Assembly: GCA_018623495.1 (NCBI GenBank)
Contig: JAAZVP010000002.1
Span: 24,600 to 88,599, forward strand
Reading direction: 5' to 3'
DNA from: Halothiobacillus sp.
GTDB taxonomy: Bacteria > Pseudomonadota > Gammaproteobacteria > JAAZVP01
Length of the DNA stretch: 64,000 nt
The translations under genes were made by a program, and so were the position numbers. Below the pieces are notes generated by a model that was not told where the DNA came from, made no database searches, and saw nothing but the letters and a program-made list of their open reading frames with translations. Position 1 is the stretch's first letter. Each line of letters starts with the position of its first letter. Shown in pieces: positions 1 through 11,596 of this stretch.

Positions 1-52
1 AGTGGCAGAATTGCCGCGGCCCGCGGCCGCCGGCAACCCGAATGACGACGAC

Positions 53-58
53 TATAAT
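53..58 (+). promoter_or_regulatory. candidate -10 box upstream of ppc
   Basis: A perfect TATAAT lies about 135 bases before the ppc start. No convincing TTGACA-like -35 box is found at the usual 16-18 base distance, so this is only a candidate promoter for ppc. The rest of positions 1-193 shows GC-rich sequence with no supportable gene. Confidence 0.35.
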
Positions 59-193
59 GTGTGGGTTGTCCGCGGCCGGCTTCAACCGGATTCTAGAATC
101 GCGATGTGACAATTCACTATCAGGGGCGCCGGCGCGGCGTCCCTGGCGCCGCATCGACCCGTCGCCCGCCCAGGGAATCCCCGAGGTGTTCGA

Positions 194-3019
<2,826 letters not shown>

Positions 3020-3045
3020 GGAGCAGGTCGGTCCCAGGAAACCGC

Positions 3046-3076
3046 AAAGGGCAGCCCGTGGGCTGCCCTTCTTTTC
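3046..3076 (+). terminator. rho-independent terminator of ppc
   Basis: An 11-bp perfect stem (AAGGGCAGCCC / GGGCTGCCCTT) is followed by CTTTTC, 28 bases after the ppc stop codon. Confidence 0.85.
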
Positions 3077-3173
3077 ATCACGGCCACGGTAGAAAGGTCC
3101 CGTCAAGAATGCGGCTTCTGCCCGGGGCCTTGCAGAGCCCGGGCCTGCCTACCGAGTCAGTGACCGCGAGCCG

Positions 3174-4019
3174 CTAATCGTTTTCCACTGCCAGGTTGTC
3201 GATCAGGCGGGCCCGGCCGAGGCGGGCGGCGGCGAGGATCACCCGCGCCTCGCCCGGCGCCGGCCGGGCGAGGTCACCGGCGCGGCGCACGGCCACGTAC
3301 TCCGGCTCCAGCCCGGCCTCGGCGAGCGCGGCGCTGGCCGCGGCCTCGACGGAGGCCACGGGCTCGCCGGCCCGCAGGCGCTCAGCCGATTCCACCAGCA
3401 CGCGGTGGAGGGCCGGCGCACGGCGGCGTTGCTCGGGGGAAAGATAGGCGTTGCGCGAGCTCATGGCCAGCCCGTCCGCCTCGCGCACGGTGGGCACGCC
3501 CACCACCTCCACCGGCAGGTCAAGATCGGCGACCATGCGCCGGATCACGCACAGCTGCTGGTAGTCCTTGCGGCCGAAAACGGCGACATCCGGGCCGACG
3601 ATATTGAACAGCTTGGCCACCACGGTGGCCACGCCGTCGAAATGCCCCGGGCGGGCGGCCCCGCACAGGCCCTCGGAGACCCCGGGGACGTGGATGCGGG
3701 TGACCGTCTCGCGCCCGCGGGGATAGAGCACGCGCTCCTCCGGCAGGAACAGGCCGTCCACGCCCAGGGCCTCCAGTCGGCGTGCGTCCTGCTCCTCGGT
3801 GCGCGGGTAGCGGTCGAAATCCTCGCCGGGACCGAACTGCAGTGGGTTGACGAAGATGCTCACCACCACCCGCGGGCACTGGGCGCGCGCCGCCTCCACC
3901 AGTGCCAGGTGGCCTTCGTGGAGGTTGCCCATGGTGGGCACCAGGGCGACGCGCTCGCCCGCGTCGCGCCACTGGCGGAGCTGGCGACGGACCGCCGGGA
4001 TGTCGTCGAGGCGTTCCAT
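3174..4019 (-). CDS. panC: pantothenate synthetase (pantoate-beta-alanine ligase)
   Basis: Condenses pantoate with beta-alanine using ATP, the last step of pantothenate (vitamin B5) synthesis. The 281-residue length is normal. Motifs visible are VPTMGNLHEGH near residue 27 (nucleotide-binding HIGH-like), FVNPLQF, FGRKDYQQ and SSRNAYL. The ORF track extends 64 residues upstream, but homology begins at MERLDDIPAVRR, so the ATG at 4019 is chosen. This start sits 4 bases after the panB stop, which indicates translational coupling. Last gene of the pcnB-folK-panB-panC cluster. Confidence 0.97.
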   Translation of the reverse strand: MERLDDIPAVRRQLRQWRDAGERVALVPTMGNLHEGHLALVEAARAQCPRVVVSIFVNPLQFGPGEDFDRYPRTEEQDARRLEALGVDGLFLPEERVLYPRGRETVTRIHVPGVSEGLCGAARPGHFDGVATVVAKLFNIVGPDVAVFGRKDYQQLCVIRRMVADLDLPVEVVGVPTVREADGLAMSSRNAYLSPEQRRRAPALHRVLVESAERLRAGEPVASVEAAASAALAEAGLEPEYVAVRRAGDLARPAPGEARVILAAARLGRARLIDNLAVEND

Positions 4020-4023
4020 GGGA

Positions 4024-4824
4024 TCAGTCGAAACCGTGTTCGTCGGCGGGAAAGCGCCGCTCGCGCACGGCGGCGACGTAGTCGGCGAGGGCCGCGGGAA
4101 TGTCGTCGGCGCCGCGCAGGAAGTTGGCGGCGAACCGCGGCGGCCGGCCGGGGGTGAGGCCGAGGACGTCGTGGCTGACCAGTACCTGGCCATCCACCTC
4201 CGCGCCCGCACCGATGCCGATCACCGGGATGTCCAGGGCGGCGGTGATGCGTGCCGCCAGGGTCCGGGGCACGCACTCCAGGATCAGCAGGTCGGCCCCC
4301 GCGGCCTCCAGCTCCCGGGCGTCGGCCAGCATCCGCTCGGCGGCCTCCTGGTCGCGCCCCTGGACCCGGTAGCCCCCCAGCTTGTGCACCATCTGCGGCT
4401 GGAGGCCCAGGTGGGCGCAGACCGGCACGCCGTGGTCCGCCAGGGCGCCGACCACGTCCGCCTGGCCACCGCCCTCCAGCTTGACCATCTGCGCCCCGCC
4501 CTCCTTGAGCAGGCGGGCGGCGGTCGCCAGGGCCCCGGCGGGATCGGCGTGGCTGAGGAAGGGCATGTCCGCCACCCGCAGCGCCCGGCGGGAACCGCGG
4601 GCCACCGCCCGGGCGTGGTAGACGATGTCGTCCACGGTCACCGGCAGGGTGTCGGGATGGCCCTGCACCACCATGCCCAGCGAATCGCCCACCAGCAACA
4701 CGTCCGCCCCGGCGGCCTCGGCGTGGTGGGCCACGCTGGCATCGTAGGCGGTGAGCATGGCGATGGGGCGGCCCTCGGCCTTCATGCGCCGCAGGGCGGT
4801 CAGGGTTACCGGCTTGTGGTTCAT
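4024..4824 (-). CDS. panB: 3-methyl-2-oxobutanoate hydroxymethyltransferase
   Basis: Transfers a hydroxymethyl group from 5,10-methylene-THF to alpha-ketoisovalerate to give ketopantoate, the first committed step of pantothenate synthesis. The 266 residues match the family. Motifs are AMLTAYDAS near the N-terminus, VGDSLGMV (Mg ligands), KLEGG, and the LQPQMVHKLGGYRVQGR stretch. The start overlaps the folK stop by 4 bases and panC follows 4 bases later, so folK, panB and panC are almost certainly one operon. Confidence 0.97.
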   Translation of the reverse strand: MNHKPVTLTALRRMKAEGRPIAMLTAYDASVAHHAEAAGADVLLVGDSLGMVVQGHPDTLPVTVDDIVYHARAVARGSRRALRVADMPFLSHADPAGALATAARLLKEGGAQMVKLEGGGQADVVGALADHGVPVCAHLGLQPQMVHKLGGYRVQGRDQEAAERMLADARELEAAGADLLILECVPRTLAARITAALDIPVIGIGAGAEVDGQVLVSHDVLGLTPGRPPRFAANFLRGADDIPAALADYVAAVRERRFPADEHGFD

Positions 4825-5339
4825 GGCGCCCTCCTCTGCCCGGCCTCCCCCTTCGCCGGGGCGGGTTCCAGGCGTTGCAGGCCGGCCGGCGGGCAGTCGG
4901 CGGCCAGTGCGGCCACCCGGCCCGCGCCGGGCACCTCCACGTCGGCGGCGATCTCGGCCAGCGGGTGGAGCACGAAGCTGCGCTCGGTGATGCCCGGGTG
5001 GGGAACGACCAGCTCGGGGGTGTCGATCACGCGATCCTCCACCAGCAGGATGTCGAGGTCCAGGGTGCGCTCGCCCCAGCGGCGGCCGCGCACCCTCCCG
5101 GCCTCGGCCTCCAGGCCCTGCAGGGCCCGCAGCAGCGCGGCCGGCTCCATGTCGGTGAACAGCTCGGCCACGGCGTTGACGAAGTCCGGCTGGTCCGGCG
5201 GGCCCATGGGCGGGCTGGTGTAGAGGCTCGAGCAGGCAGCCACCCCCGACCCCGGCAGGCGGTCGAGGGCCCGGCAGGCCCGGCGGACCCGCTCGGTGGG
5301 GCCATCGAGGTTGCTGCCGATGCCCACGAAGACCCGCAT
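4821..5339 (-). CDS. folK: 2-amino-4-hydroxy-6-hydroxymethyldihydropteridine pyrophosphokinase
   Basis: HPPK transfers pyrophosphate from ATP to the pterin precursor of folate. The 172-residue product begins with the typical VGIGSNL, has FVNAVAEL (substrate region), and carries the signature RTLDLDILL followed by PHPGITERSFVLHPLAEI. It lies between pcnB and panB, the usual gammaproteobacterial arrangement, 5 bases downstream of pcnB and overlapping panB by 4 bases. Confidence 0.97.
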   Translation of the reverse strand: MRVFVGIGSNLDGPTERVRRACRALDRLPGSGVAACSSLYTSPPMGPPDQPDFVNAVAELFTDMEPAALLRALQGLEAEAGRVRGRRWGERTLDLDILLVEDRVIDTPELVVPHPGITERSFVLHPLAEIAADVEVPGAGRVAALAADCPPAGLQRLEPAPAKGEAGQRRAP

Positions 5340-5344
5340 GGTGC

Positions 5345-6607
5345 TCAGTTGGCCTTCTTCTTCCGGCGCTTCTTGCGCGGCATCAGGGTCTTGTGCTGCT
5401 CCTCGGGCGGGAGCTCCTGGAGATCGGTCCAGAAGGTGCAGTCATCGGCGACGCCCGCCTCGCCGGCCCGCGCCCGCAGGCAGAGGAAGTCGTAGGCGGC
5501 GCGGAAACGGGGATGCTCCAGCAGGGACAGCGCCCGCTTGCCGCTGTGCTTGCGAAAGCGCGGCTGCAGGGCCCAGATGTCCTTCATCACCTGGGAAAAG
5601 CGCCGCGGGATGGCCGTGCTCTGCACCTGGGCGTCGGTGACCATGCGCCCGGCCTGCTGGATGGCCGGGGCCTCGGGCATGCCCTGCTCGCGCAGGCGCT
5701 CGGTCTCGCGGGCCACGTTGCCCCACAGCAGCGCCGCGTAGAGAAAGCCGGGATTGACGCCCTTGCCCTCGAGCACCCGGGCGTCGGTGTTCTCCAGCGT
5801 CAGGCTGACGAAACGGTGCACGTCGCCCTCGTCGCGCTCGATGGCCAGCAGCTCGTCGAGGTCGGGGAACAGCCAGGCCAGCAGGTCGTAGCGGCGCAAC
5901 AGCTCGAAGGAGTTCTCGCCGTGGCCGCTCTGGAACAGCTTGAGCACCTCGTCGAACAGGCGCGCCGGGGGGATGTCCCCGAGCAGGAAACCGAGGCGGA
6001 AGATGGGTGCCTCGGTACCCTCCTCGATGCGGAAACCCAGCTTGGCCGCGAAGCGGATGGCGCGCAGCATGCGCACCGGGTCCTCGCGGTAGCGCACCTC
6101 GGGATCACCCACCATGCGCAGGCGGCCGTGTTCGAGGTCGTCCAGCCCGCCGGTGTAGTCGATCAGCGAGAAGTCGCTGATGTCGTAGTAGAGGGCGTTG
6201 ACGGTGAAGTCGCGCCGCCAGACGTCCTGCTCGAGGGTGCCGAAGGTGTTGTCGCGCAGGATGCGCCCTTCCTCGCTGGCGTCCACGTCCGACTGGTCGC
6301 CGCGGAAGGTGGCGACCTCGATGATCTCGCCGCGGAAGGTGACGTGCGCCAGCCGGAAGCGCCGGCCGATGATCCGCGAGTTCTTGAACAGCTCGCGCAC
6401 CTGCTCCGGCGAGGCGTCGGAAACCACGTCGAAGTCCTTGGGCTCGCGCCCCAGCTGCAGGTCGCGGACACCGCCACCCACCAGGCAGGCCCGGTAGCCG
6501 GCATCCTTGAGCCGGTAGAGGACCTTGAGGGCGTTCTTGCTGATATTGGCCCGCGAGACGGCATGCCGGTCGCGGGGAATGACGGGATTTGGGTTCGCCT
6601 GGTTCAA
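5345..6607 (-). CDS. pcnB: poly(A) polymerase I
   Basis: Adds 3' poly(A) tails to RNA and so promotes decay. Nucleotidyltransferase motifs are clear: LVGGGVRDLQLGREPKDFDVV near residues 30-50, followed by the RRFRLAHV and RRDFTVNALYYD stretches. The C-terminus is a lysine/arginine-rich RKKRRKKK tail. No ATG is found near the expected N-terminus. The TTG at 6607 (LNQANPNPVIPRDRH) fits the family start and gives about 420 residues, somewhat shorter than E. coli. The ORF-track ATG far upstream lies inside the HAD gene in another frame. The start is uncertain; the identity is not. Confidence 0.93.
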   Translation of the reverse strand: MNQANPNPVIPRDRHAVSRANISKNALKVLYRLKDAGYRACLVGGGVRDLQLGREPKDFDVVSDASPEQVRELFKNSRIIGRRFRLAHVTFRGEIIEVATFRGDQSDVDASEEGRILRDNTFGTLEQDVWRRDFTVNALYYDISDFSLIDYTGGLDDLEHGRLRMVGDPEVRYREDPVRMLRAIRFAAKLGFRIEEGTEAPIFRLGFLLGDIPPARLFDEVLKLFQSGHGENSFELLRRYDLLAWLFPDLDELLAIERDEGDVHRFVSLTLENTDARVLEGKGVNPGFLYAALLWGNVARETERLREQGMPEAPAIQQAGRMVTDAQVQSTAIPRRFSQVMKDIWALQPRFRKHSGKRALSLLEHPRFRAAYDFLCLRARAGEAGVADDCTFWTDLQELPPEEQHKTLMPRKKRRKKKAN

Positions 6608-6641
6608 AAAATCCGATCCAGAGGTTTTCGGAAAGCCGGCA

Positions 6642-7385
6642 TCATACCACTCTCGGCGCCACCCCGCATGGGGCCCGGGAGCCCCGCAGCAGCCGGGCCA
6701 GGCCCGCCAGGTCGTCCACCCGGACGTGCGGCGGCTCGATCTCCAATGGCCAGGCAGCGCCGCTGCGGTCCACCCAGGCCGACCACAACCCGGCCCGGCG
6801 GGCCCCGAGGATGTCGTGCTCGGGATGGTCACCGGCGTGCAGCGCCCGGTCCGGCGCCACGCCCGCCTCGTCGAGAACCCGGCGAAAGACCGCGGGGTCG
6901 GGCTTGGAGACGCCGAGGGCCTCGGAGGTCCAGGCGGCGTGGAAGTAGCGGTCCAGGCCGATGTGGGCGATGTCGGCGTTGCCGTTGGTCAGTGCCACCA
7001 GCCGGACCCGGCGGGAGAGCGTCGCCAGCGCCTCGGGGACGTCGGTGTAGCAGACCACCTGCTGGCGAGCCTCCCAGAAGACCCGGAAGGCGGCCTCCAC
7101 CAGCGCTTCGGAGGCCGCCGGCCCCAGCAGCTCGCGCAGGCAGTTGCGCCGCAGGGCCGAGCGATCGAAGGCCAGCCCGGGGTGGGCCCGGGCGTGGGCC
7201 TTGCAGTGGCGCTGGAAGCCGGCCGCGTCGAAGCCGCGCACGCTGGCCGGGGCATGCGCGCACAGCCACTCGAACAGCCGCTGGTTGGCCCGGCCCAGCA
7301 CCGGCGCGGCCGCCCAGAGGGTGTCGTCGAGATCCAGCGACACCAGCTCGATCCCGGCATCGGGCCAGGGCGCCCGCTCGCTCAC
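6642..7385 (-). CDS. HAD-family hydrolase (YigB/YjjG-like phosphatase)
   Basis: Haloacid dehalogenase-type cytoplasmic phosphatase of about 247 residues. Motif I is SLDLDDTLW, motif II is ALTNGN, motif III the Lys in SKPDP, and motif IV HAGDHPEHDILGARRAG. The TNGNA motif and overall layout resemble E. coli YigB (FMN phosphatase) or YjjG; the substrate cannot be decided from sequence. The start is GTG at 7385, overlapping the TGA of the upstream ABC ATPase gene by 4 bases; the longer track ORF is read-through of a shadow frame. Placement after yejF suggests cotranscription. Confidence 0.85.
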   Translation of the reverse strand: MSERAPWPDAGIELVSLDLDDTLWAAAPVLGRANQRLFEWLCAHAPASVRGFDAAGFQRHCKAHARAHPGLAFDRSALRRNCLRELLGPAASEALVEAAFRVFWEARQQVVCYTDVPEALATLSRRVRLVALTNGNADIAHIGLDRYFHAAWTSEALGVSKPDPAVFRRVLDEAGVAPDRALHAGDHPEHDILGARRAGLWSAWVDRSGAAWPLEIEPPHVRVDDLAGLARLLRGSRAPCGVAPRVV

Positions 7386-8995
7386 GCGGGATCCTCCACC
7401 GCCGCGGCCTCGAGCAGCCGCCGGGTATAGGGGTGCTCCGGGGCGGTGAACAGCTCCTCGGTGGTCCCGCTCTCCACGACCCGGCCGTCCTTCATCACCA
7501 GCACCCGGTGGGAGACCGCCCGCACCACCCGCAGGTCGTGGCTGATGAACAGATAGCTCAGGCCGTGACGCTGCTGGAGGTCGTGGAGCAGGGCCAGGAC
7601 CTGTTTCTGCACGGTGACGTCCAGGGCGCTGGTGGGCTCGTCGAGCAGCACCAGCCGCGGGCGCAGGATGACCGCCCGGGCGATGGCGATGCGCTGGCGC
7701 TGACCGCCGGAAAACTCGTGGGGGTAACGCTCCATCATCGCCGGCTCGAGGCCCACCTCGGCGAGCATCTCGGCGATCGAGGCGCGACGCTGCTCGCGGT
7801 CCATCTCCGGGTGGTGCACGCGCAGGCCCTCGCCGACGATGGACTCCACGGTCATGCGTGGCGAGAGCGAGGAGAAGGGGTCCTGGAAGACCACCTGCAG
7901 GTAGCGCCGCTGGCGCCGCAGGGCCCGGCCGCGCAGGCCGGTGAGCGACTCGCCGGCGAGGCGGATCTCGCCGCGGCAGGCCTGCAGGCGCAGCAGGCAC
8001 ATGCCCAGGGTGGTCTTGCCCGAGCCGGACTCGCCGACGATCCCCAGGGTCTCGCCCGGGGCCACGGCGAGGTCGACGTCGTCCACCGCCCGGACCTCGC
8101 CCACCCGGCGCCGGACCAGGCCCCCGCGACGGACGGGGAAGTGGCAGTTCAGCGCCCGCCCCTCCAGCAGGGGCTCGCCGGCCGGCGGGCGGTCGTCGGT
8201 GATCATCCGCTCGGGGGTGCTGGCCAGCAGCTGGCGGGTGTAGGGGTGACCGGGCCGCCGGAACAGGCCGGCCACCTCGCCCTGCTCCACCAGTTCGCCC
8301 GCCTGCATCACGCACACCCGGTCGGCGAAACGCCGCACCAGGTTGAGGTCGTGGGTGATCATCAGGATGGACATGCCGAACTCGGCCTGCAGCGAGTCCA
8401 GCAGGTCGAGGATCTGGGCCTCGATGGTGACGTCCAGGGCGGTAGTGGGCTCGTCGGCGATCAGCAGCTTGGGCCGACAGGCCAGCGCCAGGGCGATCAT
8501 CGCCCGCTGGCGCTGGCCGCCGGAGAGCATGTGGGGGAAGGCGTCCACACGCCGGCCGGGCTCGGGAATGCCGGTCAGCTCCAGCAGCTCCACGGCCCGG
8601 CGGCGGGCGGCGGTCTTGCCCATCCCCTCGTGGAGCACCAGGGTCTCGGCGATCTGGCGGCCCACCGGCTGCACCGGGTTGAGCGAGGTCATGGGCTCCT
8701 GGAAGATCATGCCGATCTCGCGCCCGCGCAACCCGCGCATCAGCGACTCGGGCAGCCCCAGCAGCTCGCGGCCGTCGAAGCGGATCTCGCCGCTGGGATA
8801 TTCCACCTTGCCGGGGTCGTGCAGGCGCATCACCGAGAGCGCGGTCACCGACTTGCCGGAACCGGACTCGCCCACCAGCGCCAGTTTCTCGCCCCGGCCG
8901 ACGGCGAAGTCCACGCCGTGGACCACCTGGGAGCCGCCCTCCCCGTGGCCGAAGCGCACCCGCAAGTCCCGCACCTGCAGCAGCGGATCGCTCAT
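7382..8995 (-). CDS. yejF: peptide ABC transporter, fused ATP-binding protein (YejF-like)
   Basis: Twin ATPase of a peptide/microcin C-type importer. Two complete ABC modules lie in tandem in about 537 residues. The first has GESGSGKS and LSGGQRQRA; the second has GESGSGKTT and FSGGQRQRIAIARA. Each is followed by a DEPT Walker B motif. E. coli YejF has the same fusion and length. The real start is MSDPLLQVRDL at 8995, overlapping the yejE stop by 4 bases; the 36 upstream residues in the track are out-of-frame permease sequence. Confidence 0.93.
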   Translation of the reverse strand: MSDPLLQVRDLRVRFGHGEGGSQVVHGVDFAVGRGEKLALVGESGSGKSVTALSVMRLHDPGKVEYPSGEIRFDGRELLGLPESLMRGLRGREIGMIFQEPMTSLNPVQPVGRQIAETLVLHEGMGKTAARRRAVELLELTGIPEPGRRVDAFPHMLSGGQRQRAMIALALACRPKLLIADEPTTALDVTIEAQILDLLDSLQAEFGMSILMITHDLNLVRRFADRVCVMQAGELVEQGEVAGLFRRPGHPYTRQLLASTPERMITDDRPPAGEPLLEGRALNCHFPVRRGGLVRRRVGEVRAVDDVDLAVAPGETLGIVGESGSGKTTLGMCLLRLQACRGEIRLAGESLTGLRGRALRRQRRYLQVVFQDPFSSLSPRMTVESIVGEGLRVHHPEMDREQRRASIAEMLAEVGLEPAMMERYPHEFSGGQRQRIAIARAVILRPRLVLLDEPTSALDVTVQKQVLALLHDLQQRHGLSYLFISHDLRVVRAVSHRVLVMKDGRVVESGTTEELFTAPEHPYTRRLLEAAAVEDPA

Positions 8996-10056
8996 GTGCG
9001 CACCCTCCGGCGCACGTCCAGCGCCTCGCGCAGCCCTTCGCCGATGAAGATCAGCAGCAGCAGCGTGCCCACCAGCACCACGAAGGTGGAGACCGACAGC
9101 CACCAGGCCTCGATGTTCTCCTTGCCCTGGGAGAGCAGCTCGCCGAGGCTCGGCGTGCTCGGCGGCACGCCCAGGCCGAGAAAATCCAGGCTGGTCAGCG
9201 CCAGTATCGCCCCGCTGATGCGAAACGGCAGGAAGGTGAGCACCGGCACCATGGCGTTGGGCAGCAGGTGGCGGAACATGATCGCCGGGGCGGTCACCCC
9301 CATGGCCCGGGCGGCGGTCACGTAGTCCATGTTGCGCCCGCGCAGGAACTCGGCGCGCACGTAGTCCGACAGCCCCATCCAGCCGAACAGCGAGAGCAGC
9401 ACCAGCAGCAGCCAGATGCTGGGCTCGAAGATGGAGGCGAAGATGATCAGCAGGTAGAGCTCGGGCATCGAACCCCAGACCTCGATGAAGCGCTGGAAGA
9501 ACAGGTCGAAGCGCCCGCCGAAGTAGCCCTGCAGGGCCCCGGCGAGGATGCCGATGCCGGTGCCGATCACCGTCAGCGCCAGGGCGAAGAGCACCGAGAC
9601 CACGAAACCGTAGAGCAGGCGGGCGAGGACGTCACGGCCGCGATCGTCGGTGCCCAGCCAGTTGTCCGCCGAGGGGGGCGCGGGGTTGGGGTGCTCGACG
9701 AAGTAGTTGATGGAATCGAAGCTGTGGGGATTGGGCGGGTAGATCGCCCAGTTCCCGTCCGTGGTGATCCGCTCTCGGACGAACGGGTCGTGGTAGTCCG
9801 CCTCGGTCTCCAGCGGGCCGCCGAAGGCGGTCTCCGGGTAGCTCTGGACGATGGGGAAGTAGAGTTCGCCCTGGTAGCTCACCACCAGCGGCTCGTCGTT
9901 GGAGAGCACCGGGGCGAGCATGCCCAACACGAACAGGATGGCGAAGAGCCACAGGCTGTAGTAGCCGCGCTTGTGGGCACGGAAGCGCCGCCAGGCCTGG
10001 CGCTCCGGCGCGGCCGCCGGCCGCGCCCCGGTTTTGACTACCGCGGTGGGTCTCAA
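8992..10056 (-). CDS. yejE: peptide ABC transporter permease (YejE-like)
   Basis: Inner-membrane permease of the oligopeptide/microcin C importer family, 354 residues. It has the family's N-terminal membrane anchor (LWLFAILFVLGMLAPVLS), a long periplasmic loop with NWLGTDDRGRDVLARLLYG, then five more membrane segments. The EAA-type cytoplasmic loop (RAMGVTAPAIMFRHLLPNA) contacts the ATPase. It overlaps yejF by 4 bases. Unlike the usual layout, yejB does not lie directly upstream: a LysR gene ends 73 bases before this start. Confidence 0.93.
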   Translation of the reverse strand: MRPTAVVKTGARPAAAPERQAWRRFRAHKRGYYSLWLFAILFVLGMLAPVLSNDEPLVVSYQGELYFPIVQSYPETAFGGPLETEADYHDPFVRERITTDGNWAIYPPNPHSFDSINYFVEHPNPAPPSADNWLGTDDRGRDVLARLLYGFVVSVLFALALTVIGTGIGILAGALQGYFGGRFDLFFQRFIEVWGSMPELYLLIIFASIFEPSIWLLLVLLSLFGWMGLSDYVRAEFLRGRNMDYVTAARAMGVTAPAIMFRHLLPNAMVPVLTFLPFRISGAILALTSLDFLGLGVPPSTPSLGELLSQGKENIEAWWLSVSTFVVLVGTLLLLIFIGEGLREALDVRRRVRT

Positions 10057-10129
10057 GGGCCCCTGCTCCCCGTTGGATTGCCGATCACGGAAGGTTACCA
10101 GCTTGGTGGGCGGTGCTGAACGTGGCCCA

Positions 10130-11056
10130 TCATCCGCGCCAGCGCTCGGGCCGGGCCGCTTCCAGCCAGGGTTCGGCGGCGGCCCGCCGGGCGAGGTGGT
10201 CGACCAGCGCCTCCACCCGGCGTGGCCGGAAGCGCCGCCCGGTGGTGACCAGGTGAAACGGCGCCCCCGGCCCCTCCCAGTCTTCCAGCAGCCGCACCAG
10301 CCGGCCCGCCGCCAGGTCCGCTCCGCAGACGAACTCCGGGATCAGGGCGACCCCGCTGCCGGCCAGCGCCAGCCGGCGCACCAGGTTCATCTCGTCCACC
10401 GTGCAGTGGCCGCGGATGGCCACCTGGGCGCGCGCCCCGCCCGGTCCCCGGAGGGGCCAGTGGCGCCCGGCGTCGCCGCCGGCGGCGGTGAAGCGGACCG
10501 CCGGCCATTCGGCCAGCTCGGCCGGCGACCGCGGCCGGCCGCGGGCCTCCACCAGCGAGGGCGCCGCGCAGACCAGCCGCCGGGTGAAGCCGATGGTCCG
10601 GGCCACCAGGCCGGTGTCCTCCAGCGGCCCGGCCCGCAGGGCCACGTCCACGTCGTCGGCCACCAGGTCCACCATCCGGTCGGTGAGGCGCAGGTCCAGG
10701 TCCACGCCGGGGTAATCGCGCAGGAAGTCGCCCACCCAGTCGGCGAGAAAGAAGGCCCCGGGGGTCACCGGCGCCGTCATGCGCACCGGCCCGGCCAGGG
10801 CGGTCTCGTCCTCGGCCAGGCGGGCCTCGGCATCGTCGAGACCCTGGAGGCAGTCGGCCACCGCCGTGTAGTAGTCCTCGCCGGCCGGGGTGGTGCGCAT
10901 GTGGCGGGTGTTGCGCTCGACCAGTCGCAGCCCCAGGCGCGCCTCGAGCCGGGCGATGCGCCGGCTGACCGTGGCGCGGGGCAGGTCGAGCTGGCGGGCG
11001 GCACGGCTGAAACTGCCGCCCTCCACCACGGCGACGAAGGTCCTCAGGTCATCCAT
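10130..11056 (-). CDS. LysR-family transcriptional regulator
   Basis: 308-residue LysR-type regulator. The N-terminal winged helix-turn-helix is MDDLRTFVAVVEGGSFSRAARQL with RRIARLEARLGLRLVERNTR, followed by a PBP2-type effector domain from about residue 90. It resembles the AaeR/DmlR-like branch. It is transcribed away from the c'-type cytochrome gene at 11165 across a 108-base gap holding an inverted repeat, the classic LysR-target arrangement, so that gene is its most likely target. Its insertion between yejB and yejE is unusual. The effector is unknown. Confidence 0.9.
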   Translation of the reverse strand: MDDLRTFVAVVEGGSFSRAARQLDLPRATVSRRIARLEARLGLRLVERNTRHMRTTPAGEDYYTAVADCLQGLDDAEARLAEDETALAGPVRMTAPVTPGAFFLADWVGDFLRDYPGVDLDLRLTDRMVDLVADDVDVALRAGPLEDTGLVARTIGFTRRLVCAAPSLVEARGRPRSPAELAEWPAVRFTAAGGDAGRHWPLRGPGGARAQVAIRGHCTVDEMNLVRRLALAGSGVALIPEFVCGADLAAGRLVRLLEDWEGPGAPFHLVTTGRRFRPRRVEALVDHLARRAAAEPWLEAARPERWRG

Positions 11057-11061
11057 TGATC

Positions 11062-11097
11062 GTCACAAACACAACAACAGTGATTTGCATTTGTAAC
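11062..11097. promoter_or_regulatory. inverted repeat between LysR gene and cytochrome gene
   Basis: GTCACAAA and TTTGTAAC form arms matching at 7 of 8 positions, separated by 20 bases, in an AT-rich island between two divergent genes. This is a candidate LysR binding site controlling both. Confidence 0.45.
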
Positions 11098-11164
11098 ACT
11101 TTCCGCGACGCAACGGGAGCCTTACATTGGCTGCCCGGACCCGAATCCCACAGGAGGTATTTCC

Positions 11165-11596
11165 ATGCGAGGCATGATCCCCGTCGCCGCCCTGGCCACC
11201 GCCCTGCTCGTCCCCGTCGCGCAGGCGGGTGAAGACCCCCGCCAGCCCATCGAGCTCGAGGCCCCGCAGCGGGCCGCGGTGCTCGGCGAGATGCGCCAGT
11301 TCGTCGAGGCCATCGACACCATCCTCGACGCCACCCTGGCCGAGGACATGGAACGGGTGGCCAGGGCCGCGAAACCGATGGGCATGGCGGCGGTGCGTCG
11401 CACACCGGAGCCGGTCAGGCAGGCCCTGCCCGGGGGCTTCATGCAGATGGGTCGTGGCACCCACCAGGCCTTCGAGGCGATCGCGCGCGACGCCGAGGCC
11501 CTGGGCGACCCACGCCACACCCTGGAGCAGCTGAGCCGAGCCACCTCGAGCTGCGTGGCCTGCCACCGGAGCTATCGCATCGTCACCGCCGACTGA
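11165..11596 (+). CDS. periplasmic c-type cytochrome, c'/c-556-like
   Basis: 143-residue exported monoheme protein. The N-terminus is a signal peptide (MRGMIPVAALATALLVPVAQA, cleavage after AQA). The only heme motif, CVACH, lies at residues 130-134 near the C-terminus and is followed by RSYR, as in four-helix-bundle cytochromes c' and c-556. The mature part is predicted helical. A strong AGGAGG precedes the ATG by 7 bases. A role in periplasmic electron transfer or NO binding is inferred from the fold only. The 3' end overlaps the antisense antiporter remnant by 25 bases. Confidence 0.75.
   Translation: MRGMIPVAALATALLVPVAQAGEDPRQPIELEAPQRAAVLGEMRQFVEAIDTILDATLAEDMERVARAAKPMGMAAVRRTPEPVRQALPGGFMQMGRGTHQAFEAIARDAEALGDPRHTLEQLSRATSSCVACHRSYRIVTAD

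Noticed and set aside
5393-9325. 1310-residue plus-strand ORF
   Set aside because: Antisense frame to pcnB, HAD, yejF and part of yejE, with His/Leu/Gly/Gln-rich sequence and no family motif.
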